64,000 nt of DNA, taken from Bradyrhizobium sp. 4 (GTDB lineage: Bacteria; Pseudomonadota; Alphaproteobacteria; Rhizobiales; Xanthobacteraceae). Below the pieces are notes generated by a model that searched no databases, was not told where the DNA came from, and was given only the letters and a program-made list of their open reading frames with translations. Below, piece after piece: positions 17,083 to 24,801 of the stretch (the stretch's first letter is position 1; each line of letters begins with the position of its first letter). The position numbers were made by a program, and so were the translations under genes. The DNA is taken from NCBI RefSeq assembly GCF_023100905.1, contig NZ_CP064686.1, forward strand, positions 3,596,001 to 3,660,000, given 5' to 3'.

Positions 17083-17433
17083 TTACGCCTTCCTCACGAA
17101 CTCCGATTTCAAATTCATCGCGCCGATGCCGTCGATCTTGCAGGCGATGTTGTGGCCGTCGGTCGCGTCCTGCAGGCGGATGTTGCGGACCTTGGTGCCG
17201 CCCTTGACGACGGAGGAGGAGCCCTTGACCTTGAGATCCTTCATCACGATGACGCTGTCGCCATCAGTGAGCGCATTGCCGTTGGCATCGCGCACGCCGG
17301 CCTCCTGCGCGGCGTCCGCGGCGGCCTCCGCCGTGCCGCTCCATTCATGGCCGCATTCCGGGCAGACCCAGAGGCCGCGATCCTGATAGGCGTGCTCGGA
17401 GTTGCAGGTCGGACATTTCATCGCGTCGGTCAT
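17083..17433 (-). CDS. yjdM: PhnA/YjdM-family zinc-ribbon protein (116 aa)
   Basis: The N-terminal zinc ribbon is explicit: [27 protein letters not shown], two CXXC pairs. The C-terminal domain ([29 protein letters not shown] ... [22 protein letters not shown]) is the PhnA SH3-like domain. The family was named for alkylphosphonate use but that role is doubtful; it is widespread and of uncertain function. Length matches YjdM (about 111 residues). Confidence 0.9.
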   Translation of the reverse strand: MTDAMKCPTCNSEHAYQDRGLWVCPECGHEWSGTAEAAADAAQEAGVRDANGNALTDGDSVIVMKDLKVKGSSSVVKGGTKVRNIRLQDATDGHNIACKIDGIGAMNLKSEFVRKA

Positions 17434-17633
17434 CGTTTGCCTCGTCGCCCGTCACGGGCGCGCCGCACGCTTTCCGCCGGAAAAGATGGATTGGGAGCAA
17501 ATCCTTTACCATGGCTTTCAGTCCTGGTCGAACCCCTGGAAACTTAGGAGTTCAGGAAAAACTCTGCGGTATCGAGGTCCGGAATTTGTGGCTGCGCCGG
17601 TTCGACGTCGCGGCGGAAGGGAGTGTTCTGGTC

Positions 17634-18170
17634 ATGAGCGAGCATCGCGCCGCAGTCAGACATCACACGCTGCGCACCGGCATTGTCGAATTCGACAACG
17701 GTACCGGCAAGATCATCAGCGCGCCCTGCACGATCCGCGATGTCTCGGGCACCGGCGCGCGCCTTGGCCTCAACGCCTCGCTCTGGGTCGCCGAGCAGTT
17801 CACGCTGGTCTTCAGCAGCGGACTGCGCAAGGACTGCCGCGTCGCCTGGCGCAAGGGCCGGCTGATCGGCAGCGCATTCGCGGACGGCTATGCGAGCGCG
17901 GACGAGCAAGCCGTGATGATGACCGCGGACGAGCAGTCCCGCCACCGGCTTGGGATCGGTGCGCGCCTCAGGGCTGCGCGCGAAAAACGCGGCTACACGC
18001 AAGGCCAGCTCGCCGAACTCATCGGCGCCACGCCGGCCTTCGTCTCGCTGGCCGAGCAGGGCCTGGCGGACATTCCGCTGTACCAGCTGATGCACATCGC
18101 CGATCTGCTGATGGTCGGTCTCGATGGGCTCGTCGCAGGACCGGCGCCCGAGGACGTGGACGCGGCGTAG
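17634..18170 (+). CDS. PilZ domain fused to a Cro/CI-type HTH (178 aa)
   Basis: Residues 1-95 form a PilZ domain with both c-di-GMP contacts visible: RAAVR (RxxxR, residues 5-9) and DVSGTG (DxSxxG, about 37-42). Residues about 105-165 form an XRE helix-turn-helix: IGARLRAAREKRGYTQGQLAELIGATPAFVSLAEQGL. The architecture suggests a DNA-binding protein that senses c-di-GMP. The ATG at 17634 (MSEHRAAVRHH) is used, with GGGAG upstream; the frame is open to 17511. Targets unknown; it is not divergent to any gene. Confidence 0.75.
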   Translation: MSEHRAAVRHHTLRTGIVEFDNGTGKIISAPCTIRDVSGTGARLGLNASLWVAEQFTLVFSSGLRKDCRVAWRKGRLIGSAFADGYASADEQAVMMTADEQSRHRLGIGARLRAAREKRGYTQGQLAELIGATPAFVSLAEQGLADIPLYQLMHIADLLMVGLDGLVAGPAPEDVDAA

Positions 18171-18276
18171 GCGGCACCGCCTCAAAACAAAAACGTCGAA
18201 AACAACCCCATGCACAGTAGAAATCCCGAGGGATTTCAAAGTGTTGGAAATCCGAAAAAGCGGTGGTGTTGAGCCG

Positions 18277-18304
18277 TAGCACGGATGGAGCGCAGCGGGC
18301 TACG
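18277..18304. repeat. Short dispersed repeat of Bradyrhizobium type
   Basis: The stretch GTAGCACGGATGGAGCGCAG followed by CGGGCTACGGG resembles the common 'GTAGCCCGGATGGAGCGCAGCG' intergenic repeat. Partially palindromic. No coding function. Confidence 0.45.
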
Positions 18305-18418
18305 GGCCTCGCGCCGACTTCGGCGATACCGAATCGAATTTGACTCGTCGGGCAAAACAGGGGCAGTATGGCATGATGGCGCCGCTGGAAGCTGGTGGCT
18401 CGCCAGCTGCGGAGCGAC

Positions 18419-19072
18419 ATGCCGAAGACACCAAAAAGAAAACTGAAGACCTACCAGACCTCGCTCGGCTTCTACGACCAGGCGATCGCCGCGCCCTCGA
18501 TGAAGGCGGCGCTGGATGCCTGGGGCGCCAGGTCCAATCTGTTTCACCAGGGCGCCGCGAAGGAGACCGACGACCCTGACATCGTCGCCGCGACGATGGA
18601 GAAGCCGGGCGTGGTGCTCCGGCGTCCGGTCGGATCGGACGGGGCGTTCACCGAGCATTCCGAGTTGCCGACCGATCTCGCTGACGACGAGGCCACGCCG
18701 AAGCGCAAGGCCAAGTCCAAAGTAAAGTCCAAGCCGGAAAAGCGTCCGTTAAAGGCTGCAAAGCAACCAGCCCGCAAGATCGACGATCAACAGGCGCGCA
18801 AGGCCGCCGCGGCGTTCGAGAAGGAAGAGCGGCGGCGGGAAGCCGAGCGCCGCAAGGAGGAGGCCGCTCGCGCCAAGGAGCGCGCGCGCCGCGACAAGGC
18901 GGTTGCGAGCGCGCAGGCGGCGCTGGACGAGGCAAAGCGGGAGCACGAATCGCGGGCAGAGGCGATTGAAGCCGAGCGCGCTGCACTCGACGAACGCGCC
19001 GAAGCGGAGCAGAGCCGGTGGGACAAGCAGAGGATGAAGCTGGCGGAGGCTGTGCGTCGCGCGCGGGAGTAA
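18419..19072 (+). CDS. Lys/Ala/Glu-rich coiled-coil protein (217 aa)
   Basis: The N-terminal 80 residues form a folded-looking segment (KTYQTSLGFYDQAIAAPSMKAALDAWGARSNLFHQGAA). Then come a basic linker (PKRKAKSKVKSKPEKRP) and a long charged helix with heptads of Ala, Glu, Lys and Arg (about 120-217), as in TolA-like stalks. No membrane segment, so it is probably cytosolic. GGAG lies four bases before the ATG at 18419. Function unknown; the helix alone gives many false TolA hits. Confidence 0.65.
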   Translation: MPKTPKRKLKTYQTSLGFYDQAIAAPSMKAALDAWGARSNLFHQGAAKETDDPDIVAATMEKPGVVLRRPVGSDGAFTEHSELPTDLADDEATPKRKAKSKVKSKPEKRPLKAAKQPARKIDDQQARKAAAAFEKEERRREAERRKEEAARAKERARRDKAVASAQAALDEAKREHESRAEAIEAERAALDERAEAEQSRWDKQRMKLAEAVRRARE

Positions 19073-19160
19073 ATGCCCGGCCATGCGCGCCGCGTCGTCG
19101 TCCTTGGCGGCGAGGTCGCGGTTCCATGCCTATATGGACTGATGTCCCACATAGGTTGCC

Positions 19161-19502
19161 ATGTCTGAAAAGCCGTCGGTTTCTAAAAGCCCCAATTCCA
19201 AAAGCCCGATGATCGTGCGCTCGCGCCGCGCGGCGCCTGTCCTGGTTTGCCGCAAGTGCCTCAAGCGCAGCGACGACGGCCGCGACGTCAGGCGTGCGCT
19301 GAAATCCGAACTGAAGGCGAACAAGCGCGACGGCACCAAGCCGGCCAAGCTGATCGTGACCGGATGCTTCGGCCTGTGCCCGAAGCAATCGATCGTGATC
19401 GCGAGCGGCGCCAGCTTGGCGCGGCAGGAATATGTGCTGGTTGCGGACCGCGATCAGGTGCCGCGAGCGCTCGCGCTGTTGGATGGCAAGCCCGGCGCAT
19501 GA
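19161..19502 (+). CDS. Thioredoxin-like [2Fe-2S] ferredoxin-type protein (113 aa)
   Basis: Four cysteines are placed as in thioredoxin-fold 2Fe-2S ferredoxins: CRKC in the first loop and GCFGLCPK in the second. They lie on either side of a basic helix (VRRALKSELKANKRDGTKPAK), with the strand IVIASGASLARQEYVLV after. The N-terminal 25 residues are Ser/Lys-rich and disordered. A small soluble redox protein is likely; the partner is unknown. Confidence 0.65.
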   Translation: MSEKPSVSKSPNSKSPMIVRSRRAAPVLVCRKCLKRSDDGRDVRRALKSELKANKRDGTKPAKLIVTGCFGLCPKQSIVIASGASLARQEYVLVADRDQVPRALALLDGKPGA

Positions 19503-19627
19503 TGGTCGGTCTGCGCTGCGCCGAAACGGCGGAGCGGCCGGCGTCGGTCATTCCGGCAAAGCTTGATCGCAAATTCGCTTGCCTTGCCTGGCGTCCTTTT
19601 GCACTCTGGCGGCAAGGAGACCAACGC

Positions 19628-19903
19628 ATGAAGATCATGACTGTCGCGTGTGCGCTCGGAACCGCCCTGGTGCTGGGCAATCTCGGGATATCGGATGCCG
19701 AAGCCCGGACGCGGAAGGCTCGCGTGGTGGATGAACAACGGCTGAGGGTGGATGTCCCCGTGCTCAGGCCAACGCCATGGGATTACAATATCGTTCCGCG
19801 CTATCGTTATCGCCCGGAAGACGACCGGGTCGACCCCTACGGCCCGCCGCTGGTGTCGTCGTATGTCCGCTACGAGGGCTGGCGCTGGCCGTATTGGTGG
19901 TGA
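19628..19903 (+). CDS. Small exported Tyr/Pro/Trp-rich protein (91 aa)
   Basis: The signal peptide is MTVACALGTALVLGNLGISDAEA-like (about residues 4-26). The mature part ends RYEGWRWPYWW and is rich in Arg, Tyr and Pro (PRYRYRPEDD). AAGGAG precedes the ATG at 19628. Convergent with the lytic transglycosylase gene (12 bases between stops). Function unknown. Confidence 0.65.
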   Translation: MKIMTVACALGTALVLGNLGISDAEARTRKARVVDEQRLRVDVPVLRPTPWDYNIVPRYRYRPEDDRVDPYGPPLVSSYVRYEGWRWPYWW

Positions 19904-19915
19904 AGGGCGACGTTC

Positions 19916-20713
19916 CTAACCGCCATCCTCCGCCGCAAGCCGCAGAAACTGCCGCTTCATTACGTTGACCCTGGCGACATGGCTCGCGACGAGGTGATCG
20001 CCGCAGCGCTCGTCGGCGATCATCTGGAACTTGCGGCGCGCATAGGCCGTGGCGGGGCCGGCGCCGCAGAGATGGATGAAGGCGGCGAGATCCTGCCGCT
20101 CGCGCGCACTCGCCTTCACATCGCCTGCACGGGTGAGCACATCGGCGACATTGCGATCGAGATAGACCGATGCCAGCTCGATGGCGTGGCTCGGGATTGC
20201 GCGGATATAGAGGAAGGGAGAGCCGCAGCCGGTCTCCGTGACCGCGTTGCCACGAACGCAGAACCGCGCGGCGTCGGAATAGGCTGCGTCCAGCATCTGG
20301 AAGAGGCCGACGGCGCTGGAGGCGGGCCGGTAGATCGCGAGCGGATTAAAACTCCATCGCCAGCGCCAGTAGGTGCGCGCGAGCGGATTGCCCGATGTCT
20401 CGACCTGCGCCAGCGCGGCCAGCAATTCGGGCGTGATCGTCGCGGTGGCATGCTTGCGGAATAGCGGCCCGTATTGCCGCCAGGTCTCCGGTGGATCCTT
20501 GTCGAGCGCGTGGCCGACAAGGACGAACAGCTCGGTCGGCTTGCGCATTGTTTGATAGGCGATGTTCACGAGCACGACGACCGCCAGCAGCATCGCCACG
20601 CCACCCGCGATCCGGACCATCCGCGGTGCGCGCGCAAAGGTCTTTCGCATCCATCGTGCGCGTCGCCTGAGCTTGCGAAGGCGAGGGAGGAGGGGCTTGC
20701 TTCGTCCTGGCAT
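19916..20713 (-). CDS. Membrane-anchored SLT-type lytic transglycosylase (265 aa)
   Basis: A basic N-terminus and one membrane helix (VRIAGGVAMLLAVVVLVNIAY, about residues 33-53) anchor a periplasmic lysozyme-like domain. The catalytic Glu is in LLAALAQVETSGNPLA, followed by the AVGLFQMLDAAY glycine-loop and CGAGPATAYARRKF near the C-terminus. It would cleave peptidoglycan to 1,6-anhydro-muropeptides. The domain is divergent from E. coli Slt, so the call rests on these motifs. Confidence 0.72.
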   Translation of the reverse strand: MPGRSKPLLPRLRKLRRRARWMRKTFARAPRMVRIAGGVAMLLAVVVLVNIAYQTMRKPTELFVLVGHALDKDPPETWRQYGPLFRKHATATITPELLAALAQVETSGNPLARTYWRWRWSFNPLAIYRPASSAVGLFQMLDAAYSDAARFCVRGNAVTETGCGSPFLYIRAIPSHAIELASVYLDRNVADVLTRAGDVKASARERQDLAAFIHLCGAGPATAYARRKFQMIADERCGDHLVASHVARVNVMKRQFLRLAAEDGG

Positions 20714-20918
20714 CGGTCTTCTGGGAGTGCATTGCGGAGGCTTTGCACCTGGTTAACGCTGCCACCAGGCCTTGAAATCCGGCTTCTTTTCGCTCTGGTC
20801 GCGTCCTTTCAAGCCGCCGGTCCGTACTCCCACGGCAGTTCGCATCCTTGATGGAAATAACCCGAGGTTGTACTGTGCGCCGCAACAGGGTTAATTTTGT
20901 GTGAATGGATCGGCTGGA

Positions 20919-21926
20919 ATGTCCGTAATCGAAAGCGTGGTGTCGGCGGAAGGCGCGGAGCGGAAAATGCCGCCGGGCGTGCTGGTCGAAGGGCCGGTGG
21001 TCGAGGCCAAGTTTCGCGACTCCTACATCTCCTTCGTCATCATGATCGGCGGTTCGATCGCGGCGCTGGTCTGGGCCTTCTGGCAAGGCATCGGCCGGGT
21101 TGAGGTTTCGGTCTTCGCCGGGACGTTCGCGTTGTCCACGGTCGGGATCGGCTTCATGCATCGCTACTTCGTCCACCGCAGCTTTCGCTGCGGTCCAGTG
21201 ATGCGGACGCTGTTCGCGGCTATCGCCACCATGGCGGTGCAGGGCTCGATCCTGAAATGGGTGAGCAATCATCGCCGGCATCATCTGCACTCCGACAAGC
21301 CCGGCGACGTCCACAGCCCTTACTATGACGGCGACGGCAACCCCTATGTCACATTCGCCAAGGGGATGATGCATGCGCAAGGCGGCTGGGTGTGGGACCA
21401 GGCCACCACCGATGCCGGATACTACGCCAAGGATATCCTGGCCGATCCGATCGCGATGTTCTTCACCAGGACACGCTGGTACTGGTACGCGCTCTCGGCG
21501 GTGATCATTCCGGGCGCGATCGGCTACGCCTTCGGCGGCGTGCACACGATGACCGGCTGCATCCTGTTCTCCGGCCTGTTCCGCAGCTACCTCATGACCA
21601 TGGCCACCTCGATGGTCAATTCGGTCTGCCACAGCGACGGCCGCTACGGCTACCGCCGCTTCGATCTCGACGACGGCACCACCAACGAGTTCGTGACCAC
21701 GATCCTCACCTTCGGTGAAGGCCTCCACAACAACCATCACCGGTTTCCGCGCGACGCCTACATTTCGCACGCCTGGTACGAGATCGATATCAACGGCCTG
21801 ATCATTCTCGGGCTGGGGAAGCTCGGATTGGTGCACGACATTTTCGCGGCGGGAAGCAGGGCTGTTCGCTCTGGAGACTCGGAGGACGGAAAGCGTCCAG
21901 TGGCAGATACCGAAGCGATGGTCTGA
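20919..21926 (+). CDS. Acyl-lipid/acyl-CoA delta-9-type fatty acid desaturase (335 aa)
   Basis: An integral membrane di-iron desaturase. All three histidine boxes are present: HRYFVHR (about residue 78), HRRHH (about 116) and HNNHH (about 271). Hydrophobic helices lie between them. It introduces a double bond in fatty acyl chains, altering membrane fluidity. I start at the ATG 20919 (MSVIESVVS); a GTG at 20901 would add six residues. An electron donor is not encoded nearby. Confidence 0.88.
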   Translation: MSVIESVVSAEGAERKMPPGVLVEGPVVEAKFRDSYISFVIMIGGSIAALVWAFWQGIGRVEVSVFAGTFALSTVGIGFMHRYFVHRSFRCGPVMRTLFAAIATMAVQGSILKWVSNHRRHHLHSDKPGDVHSPYYDGDGNPYVTFAKGMMHAQGGWVWDQATTDAGYYAKDILADPIAMFFTRTRWYWYALSAVIIPGAIGYAFGGVHTMTGCILFSGLFRSYLMTMATSMVNSVCHSDGRYGYRRFDLDDGTTNEFVTTILTFGEGLHNNHHRFPRDAYISHAWYEIDINGLIILGLGKLGLVHDIFAAGSRAVRSGDSEDGKRPVADTEAMV

Positions 21927-21930
21927 AGCA

Positions 21931-22014
21931 GGTAGGATGGGTCAAGCGGAAGCGAAGCCCATCAATTGCCATTATGACGCGATGGGTTTCGCAAGTGCTC
22001 TACCCATCTCACGT
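21931..22014. repeat. Palindromic dispersed repeat (REP/RPE-like)
   Basis: The left end TAGGATGGGT...AGCGAAGCCCATC and the right end GCGATGGGTTTCGC...CTACCCATCT face each other as imperfect inverted arms. The same GGGT/AGCGAAGC vocabulary recurs at 25434 and 26160. Confidence 0.6.
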
Positions 22015-22098
22015 GCGTGAGGCGCGGGCCAAAACCGCATCTATCCCGCGTTGGCTTGGACGCCATCCGTGAAATCCAAACATAAGTTGTGTTCAGAG

Positions 22099-22123
22099 GG
22101 AACTCTGGCCCAAGGGAGCCGTT
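22099..22123 (+). promoter_or_regulatory. EcfG-type general-stress promoter
   Basis: GGAAC (22099-22103), 16 bases, CGTT (22120-22123): no mismatch to the EcfG consensus. The next start codon downstream is at 22247, giving a leader of roughly 115 bases for the two overlapping small genes. Confidence 0.7.
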
Positions 22124-22246
22124 GAGCCTGTGATCCCCGAGCGTAGCGAGATCGAACCTCCGATCCTCGCCTGAACAAGACCGCAGTCGCGTTGTGAGAG
22201 CGGCTCGGCGCGAAGCGTCCTCCGTGCGTATCAACCGGAAACCTTC

Positions 22247-22465
22247 ATGAACAGCCCCGATGTTCGCAATGCCATTCAGATCGACCGCGGCTCCAGCCTG
22301 GCGATCTGCAATGAAATAGGCGACCGCCTGCGGATCAAGCTTGGCGGCGAGCACGACCCATTGCCGCGACATCTAGCGGCCCTGGTCGACCGGATCGCGC
22401 ATATCAGCAGCCATTCGAACCAAGCGACGCCCGTGATGACCTCCAGATCGGATCCAGCATGTTAG
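22247..22465 (+). CDS. Small protein, possibly NepR-like (72 aa)
   Basis: The central part AICNEIGDRLRIKLGGEHDPLPRHLAALVDRI has the rhythm of NepR anti-sigma factors: an IG-x2-LR helix, a short linker ending in PLP/PVP, then a second amphipathic helix with LL/LV spacing. NepR proteins hold EcfG inactive until phosphorylated PhyR removes them. The EcfG promoter upstream would give feedback control. No phyR or ecfG is adjacent, so the call is tentative. The stop overlaps the next start by 7 bases. Confidence 0.45.
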   Translation: MNSPDVRNAIQIDRGSSLAICNEIGDRLRIKLGGEHDPLPRHLAALVDRIAHISSHSNQATPVMTSRSDPAC

Positions 22466-22677
22466 ACTTTTCGAATGCATCTTTTACGCCTGAAACCATC
22501 GGCGTCATGAAAACCGCGCTGGACACGGCGGTTGCGTCACTGCCGGCCCCGGTCAGCTCTGCGCATGTTCGCTCGATCGCGGAAACAATCCTTCGCACGG
22601 CGAAGGAGGGCGAGCGAGACCCCGCTGTCCTGGAGCGCATGGCGTTGATGGAGCTTCAGATCTCGCCGCGTGATTGA
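22459..22677 (+). CDS. Small helical protein, unknown function (72 aa)
   Basis: MLDFSNASFTPETIGVMKTALDTAVASLP... is an amphipathic helical protein with no signal peptide. It overlaps the upstream gene by 7 bases, indicating translational coupling, so both probably belong to the EcfG-driven unit. The repeated pattern of a short helix pair (residues 12-28 and 38-62) suggests a compact bundle. No family name known to me. Confidence 0.6.
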   Translation: MLDFSNASFTPETIGVMKTALDTAVASLPAPVSSAHVRSIAETILRTAKEGERDPAVLERMALMELQISPRD

Positions 22678-22746
22678 TGCCGGCTCGCCAGCTTGTGTGC
22701 TGGCGCAGACTTGCTCGCGTTGATTGCCGTGCCCGGATGCCTCGAT

Positions 22747-22771
22747 GGAACTCTGGGGCCGCGGAAGCATT
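22747..22771 (+). promoter_or_regulatory. Weak EcfG-like promoter
   Basis: GGAAC (22747-22751), 16 bases, CATT (22768-22771): one mismatch in the -10 element (CGTT expected). It sits 45 bases upstream of the ATG at 22816. Confidence 0.35.
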
Positions 22772-22815
22772 CACATCTGCAGCCGCGATCACGCGGCTCC
22801 TGGAGAATCCCCAAC

Positions 22816-23043
22816 ATGATACGTCATTTGTTGATCGGCGTTGCCGCGTGCGCAATCGCGGCAATGTCGACACTATCCGCTTCTGCCATGCCCCGGGTTG
22901 CGGCGGAGACGCTGGTCGCTGGCTCCGACAGTCCGGTGATTCTCGCGCGCGGCGGTAATGGACACGGCCACGGTCACATGGGACGTGGCGGCCACGGTCA
23001 TCACTATGGCTGGAGCAGGGGCCGTCATCGCGGCTGGCGCTAA
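22816..23043 (+). CDS. Small exported Gly/His/Arg-rich protein (75 aa)
   Basis: A signal peptide (LLIGVAACAIAAMSTLSASA, about residues 5-24) precedes a mature part dominated by Gly, His and Arg (GGNGHGHGHMGRGGHGHHYGW). The His clusters could bind metal ions in the periplasm, but this is inference from composition. GGAG lies upstream of the ATG at 22816. A weak EcfG-like promoter precedes it. Confidence 0.7.
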   Translation: MIRHLLIGVAACAIAAMSTLSASAMPRVAAETLVAGSDSPVILARGGNGHGHGHMGRGGHGHHYGWSRGRHRGWR

Positions 23044-23117
23044 ACGCAATCCGACTCAACATCCGGGGCCGCCTTCGATCGGCGGCTCCGTAAAGTCGGC
23101 TCATTCGCCCAGCGGGC

Positions 23118-24214
23118 TCACCAATCCGGATCGCCGTAATAGGGATCGACCATATAGGGCGGGGGCATCCAGGGCCCTCGCGACGGCCTGGGCCGCCGAG
23201 GTGCGGCCGCTTGAGCGTGCGGCCGTGCAGGCGCAGCGGTCTCGTTGTTCATCACGCTCCGCGCGGCCGGCTTCCCGGATGCAGGTGCGGATGCGGTGAA
23301 GTCGTCAGCTCCTTTTGCAGCGTCTGGACCTGTGCGGCGAGGCGCGCATTGGCCGCCGCATCCTTCTCCTGCGCCGCCTTGAGCTGTTGAATGGTGTCGG
23401 CCTGCTCGCGCAGCGTCTGCTCGCTGCGGCTTTTCAGTTGCTCGAGCTTTCCGTTGATGTTCGCGAGCTCGCTGCTGATGGTCTTGAGCGATTGCGCGAG
23501 ATCAGACGACGACGGATCAGGCGTTGTGGCGCCGGTTCTTGAGGCGTCGGATCTCGAGGCATCGGGTCTTGAAGCGTCAAATCCTGCGTTGCTCTCCGTG
23601 TCCTTGGCGACCGGCGGCGCTGGCACCGTGCCGGGCTCATCCGCGGCAGCCAGTTGCACGGCCCGCGGTGGCGCCGGACTTTCGACAGCGGAGGCTTGCG
23701 GAGGCGCCTTCGCGACCGGCGGAGCCCATCGCGCCATGATCGACCTGCTGATCGACCTGGCCTCATCGCGATATTGCGAAGCGAAGGCGACACCGAGAAT
23801 GCCGATTGCCAGCACGAGGCCGATCAGAGCGCGCAGCATGGGGCGATCTCCCATCAGGCCTTGATCGCGAACTTGGCTGTCCGGCGCCGGCGCCGCGGCC
23901 TTGGGAAGCTCGTCCTTGGGAGGCTTCTCCTTGGGAATCTCGTCTTTGGGAGGCTGGACAGCCTCCGCGGCGGCGCTTGCTCGCGGGGCCCGTGGGCTTT
24001 CGCTGCTGTGTTCCATTCCGGAAACCAGCCGGTCAAGCCGCGCAAGGTCTTGCTCCGCGCTCTTGATCCGGTCGTAAGCCCGCGCCAGCCCGCCCTCGGC
24101 GCGCCCCACGTCCGGCTTGGGGGCCTCAGGTTTGGGCGCGTCTGCCTTGTGGTCGTCAGGCTTGGGGTCGTTCGTCTCGGGCACCGATGCGCTCTCGATC
24201 CAGTCGGGCGTCAA
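23118..24214 (-). pseudogene. Membrane protein with Pro-rich N-terminus and coiled coil, C-terminus frameshifted
   Basis: The main frame (TTG 24214 to stop 23252) encodes a Pro/Lys-rich cytosolic part, one membrane helix (LRALIGLVLAIGILGVAFA, about residues 126-144), and a periplasmic coiled coil (LAQSLKTISSELANINGKLEQLKSRSEQ...). It ends in an odd HPHLHPGSRPRGA. The adjacent frame continues ASAPASGKPAARSVMNNE ... YMVDPYYGDPDW to a stop at 23118, a far more natural ending. One base lost near 23305-23318 explains this. Architecture matches the 1476-2495 protein. The start is uncertain (TTG without a clear ribosome site). Confidence 0.65.
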
Positions 24215-24331
24215 TGGGGGTGCGGCAGTTCAATCGGAACGATAGGTCTCGCCGCTGTCCCACACAACGCGCGTGCGAAGGAGAAATTATGGCGGGCTCG
24301 GAGGAGGGCGGGTCGCGGGGTAGCGGGCCCC

Positions 24332-24345
24332 TTGATCTGGATCAA
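24332..24345 (+). promoter_or_regulatory. FixK2/FNR-type box
   Basis: TTGATCTGGATCAA is a perfect TTGAT-N4-ATCAA palindrome, the Crp/Fnr-family site used by FixK2 in Bradyrhizobium. Its centre is 59 bases before the ATG at 24398, so activation from about -41.5 would place transcription start near 24380. Confidence 0.75.
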
Positions 24346-24397
24346 GCAGGCAGCGCCCGACCGCCTCCAGCGTGCAGGCATTCATCGGAAGGAAAAC

Positions 24398-24694
24398 ATG
24401 GTTCAGACAAGAGTGATCGTCCTTGGTGCCTTCGCCGCCCTGCTGCTGGCCGCGCCGGCCAAGGCCCAGGTGCTGGTCGATGTTTCCAAGATCAGCTGCG
24501 ACCAGTACATCACCCAGCGCATTACCCACATGCAGACCGTGAACGTCTGGCTCGCCGGGTTCTACGCCGGCCGCCGCAACAATCCCGTTGTGGACACCCA
24601 AGCGCTGAACAAGAACGGCAACAAGCTCTCGCGCTTCTGCGAGTCGCATCGCGAGATGCCGCTGCTGGATGCGGTCGAGGCCAATACGAAGTAG
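24398..24694 (+). CDS. HdeA/HdeB-family periplasmic acid-stress chaperone-like protein (98 aa)
   Basis: A signal peptide (VIVLGAFAALLLAAPAKAQ, residues 6-24) precedes a short helical domain with two Cys (ISCDQYI and RFCESH) framing 'THMQTVNVWLAGFYAGRRNN'. This is the HdeA/HdeB pattern, a disulfide-bonded chaperone active at low pH. GGAAGGA precedes the ATG at 24398. The FixK-type box upstream suggests induction under low oxygen. Some rhizobial members act under other stresses, so the acid role is inferred. Confidence 0.72.
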   Translation: MVQTRVIVLGAFAALLLAAPAKAQVLVDVSKISCDQYITQRITHMQTVNVWLAGFYAGRRNNPVVDTQALNKNGNKLSRFCESHREMPLLDAVEANTK

Positions 24695-24741
24695 CGCCTC
24701 GCTCGTCCACCCGACGAGCTCTTACCGTAATGTTGGGCTTG

Positions 24742-24766
24742 GGAACCAAATGCAAAATCATTCGAT
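24742..24766 (+). promoter_or_regulatory. Weak EcfG-like promoter
   Basis: GGAAC (24742-24746), 16 bases, CGAT (24763-24766): one mismatch to CGTT. It is 36 bases before the PfpI-like start at 24802, a natural distance. Confidence 0.4.
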
Positions 24767-24801
24767 TGATGAGCATCACCCCACGATCAACGGAGACACG
24801 G

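Larger units (their letters stand above)
21927..22246. other. Intergenic region with repeat and stress promoter
   Basis: About 320 bases. They hold the palindromic repeat at 21931-22014 and the EcfG-type promoter at 22099-22123. A minus-strand open frame across the region includes repeat sequence and is not considered a gene. Confidence 0.5.

Noticed and set aside
21962..22372. 136-codon minus-strand frame
   Set aside because: Its C-terminal part is repeat sequence and its N-terminal part mirrors the small gene at 22247; no ribosome site.
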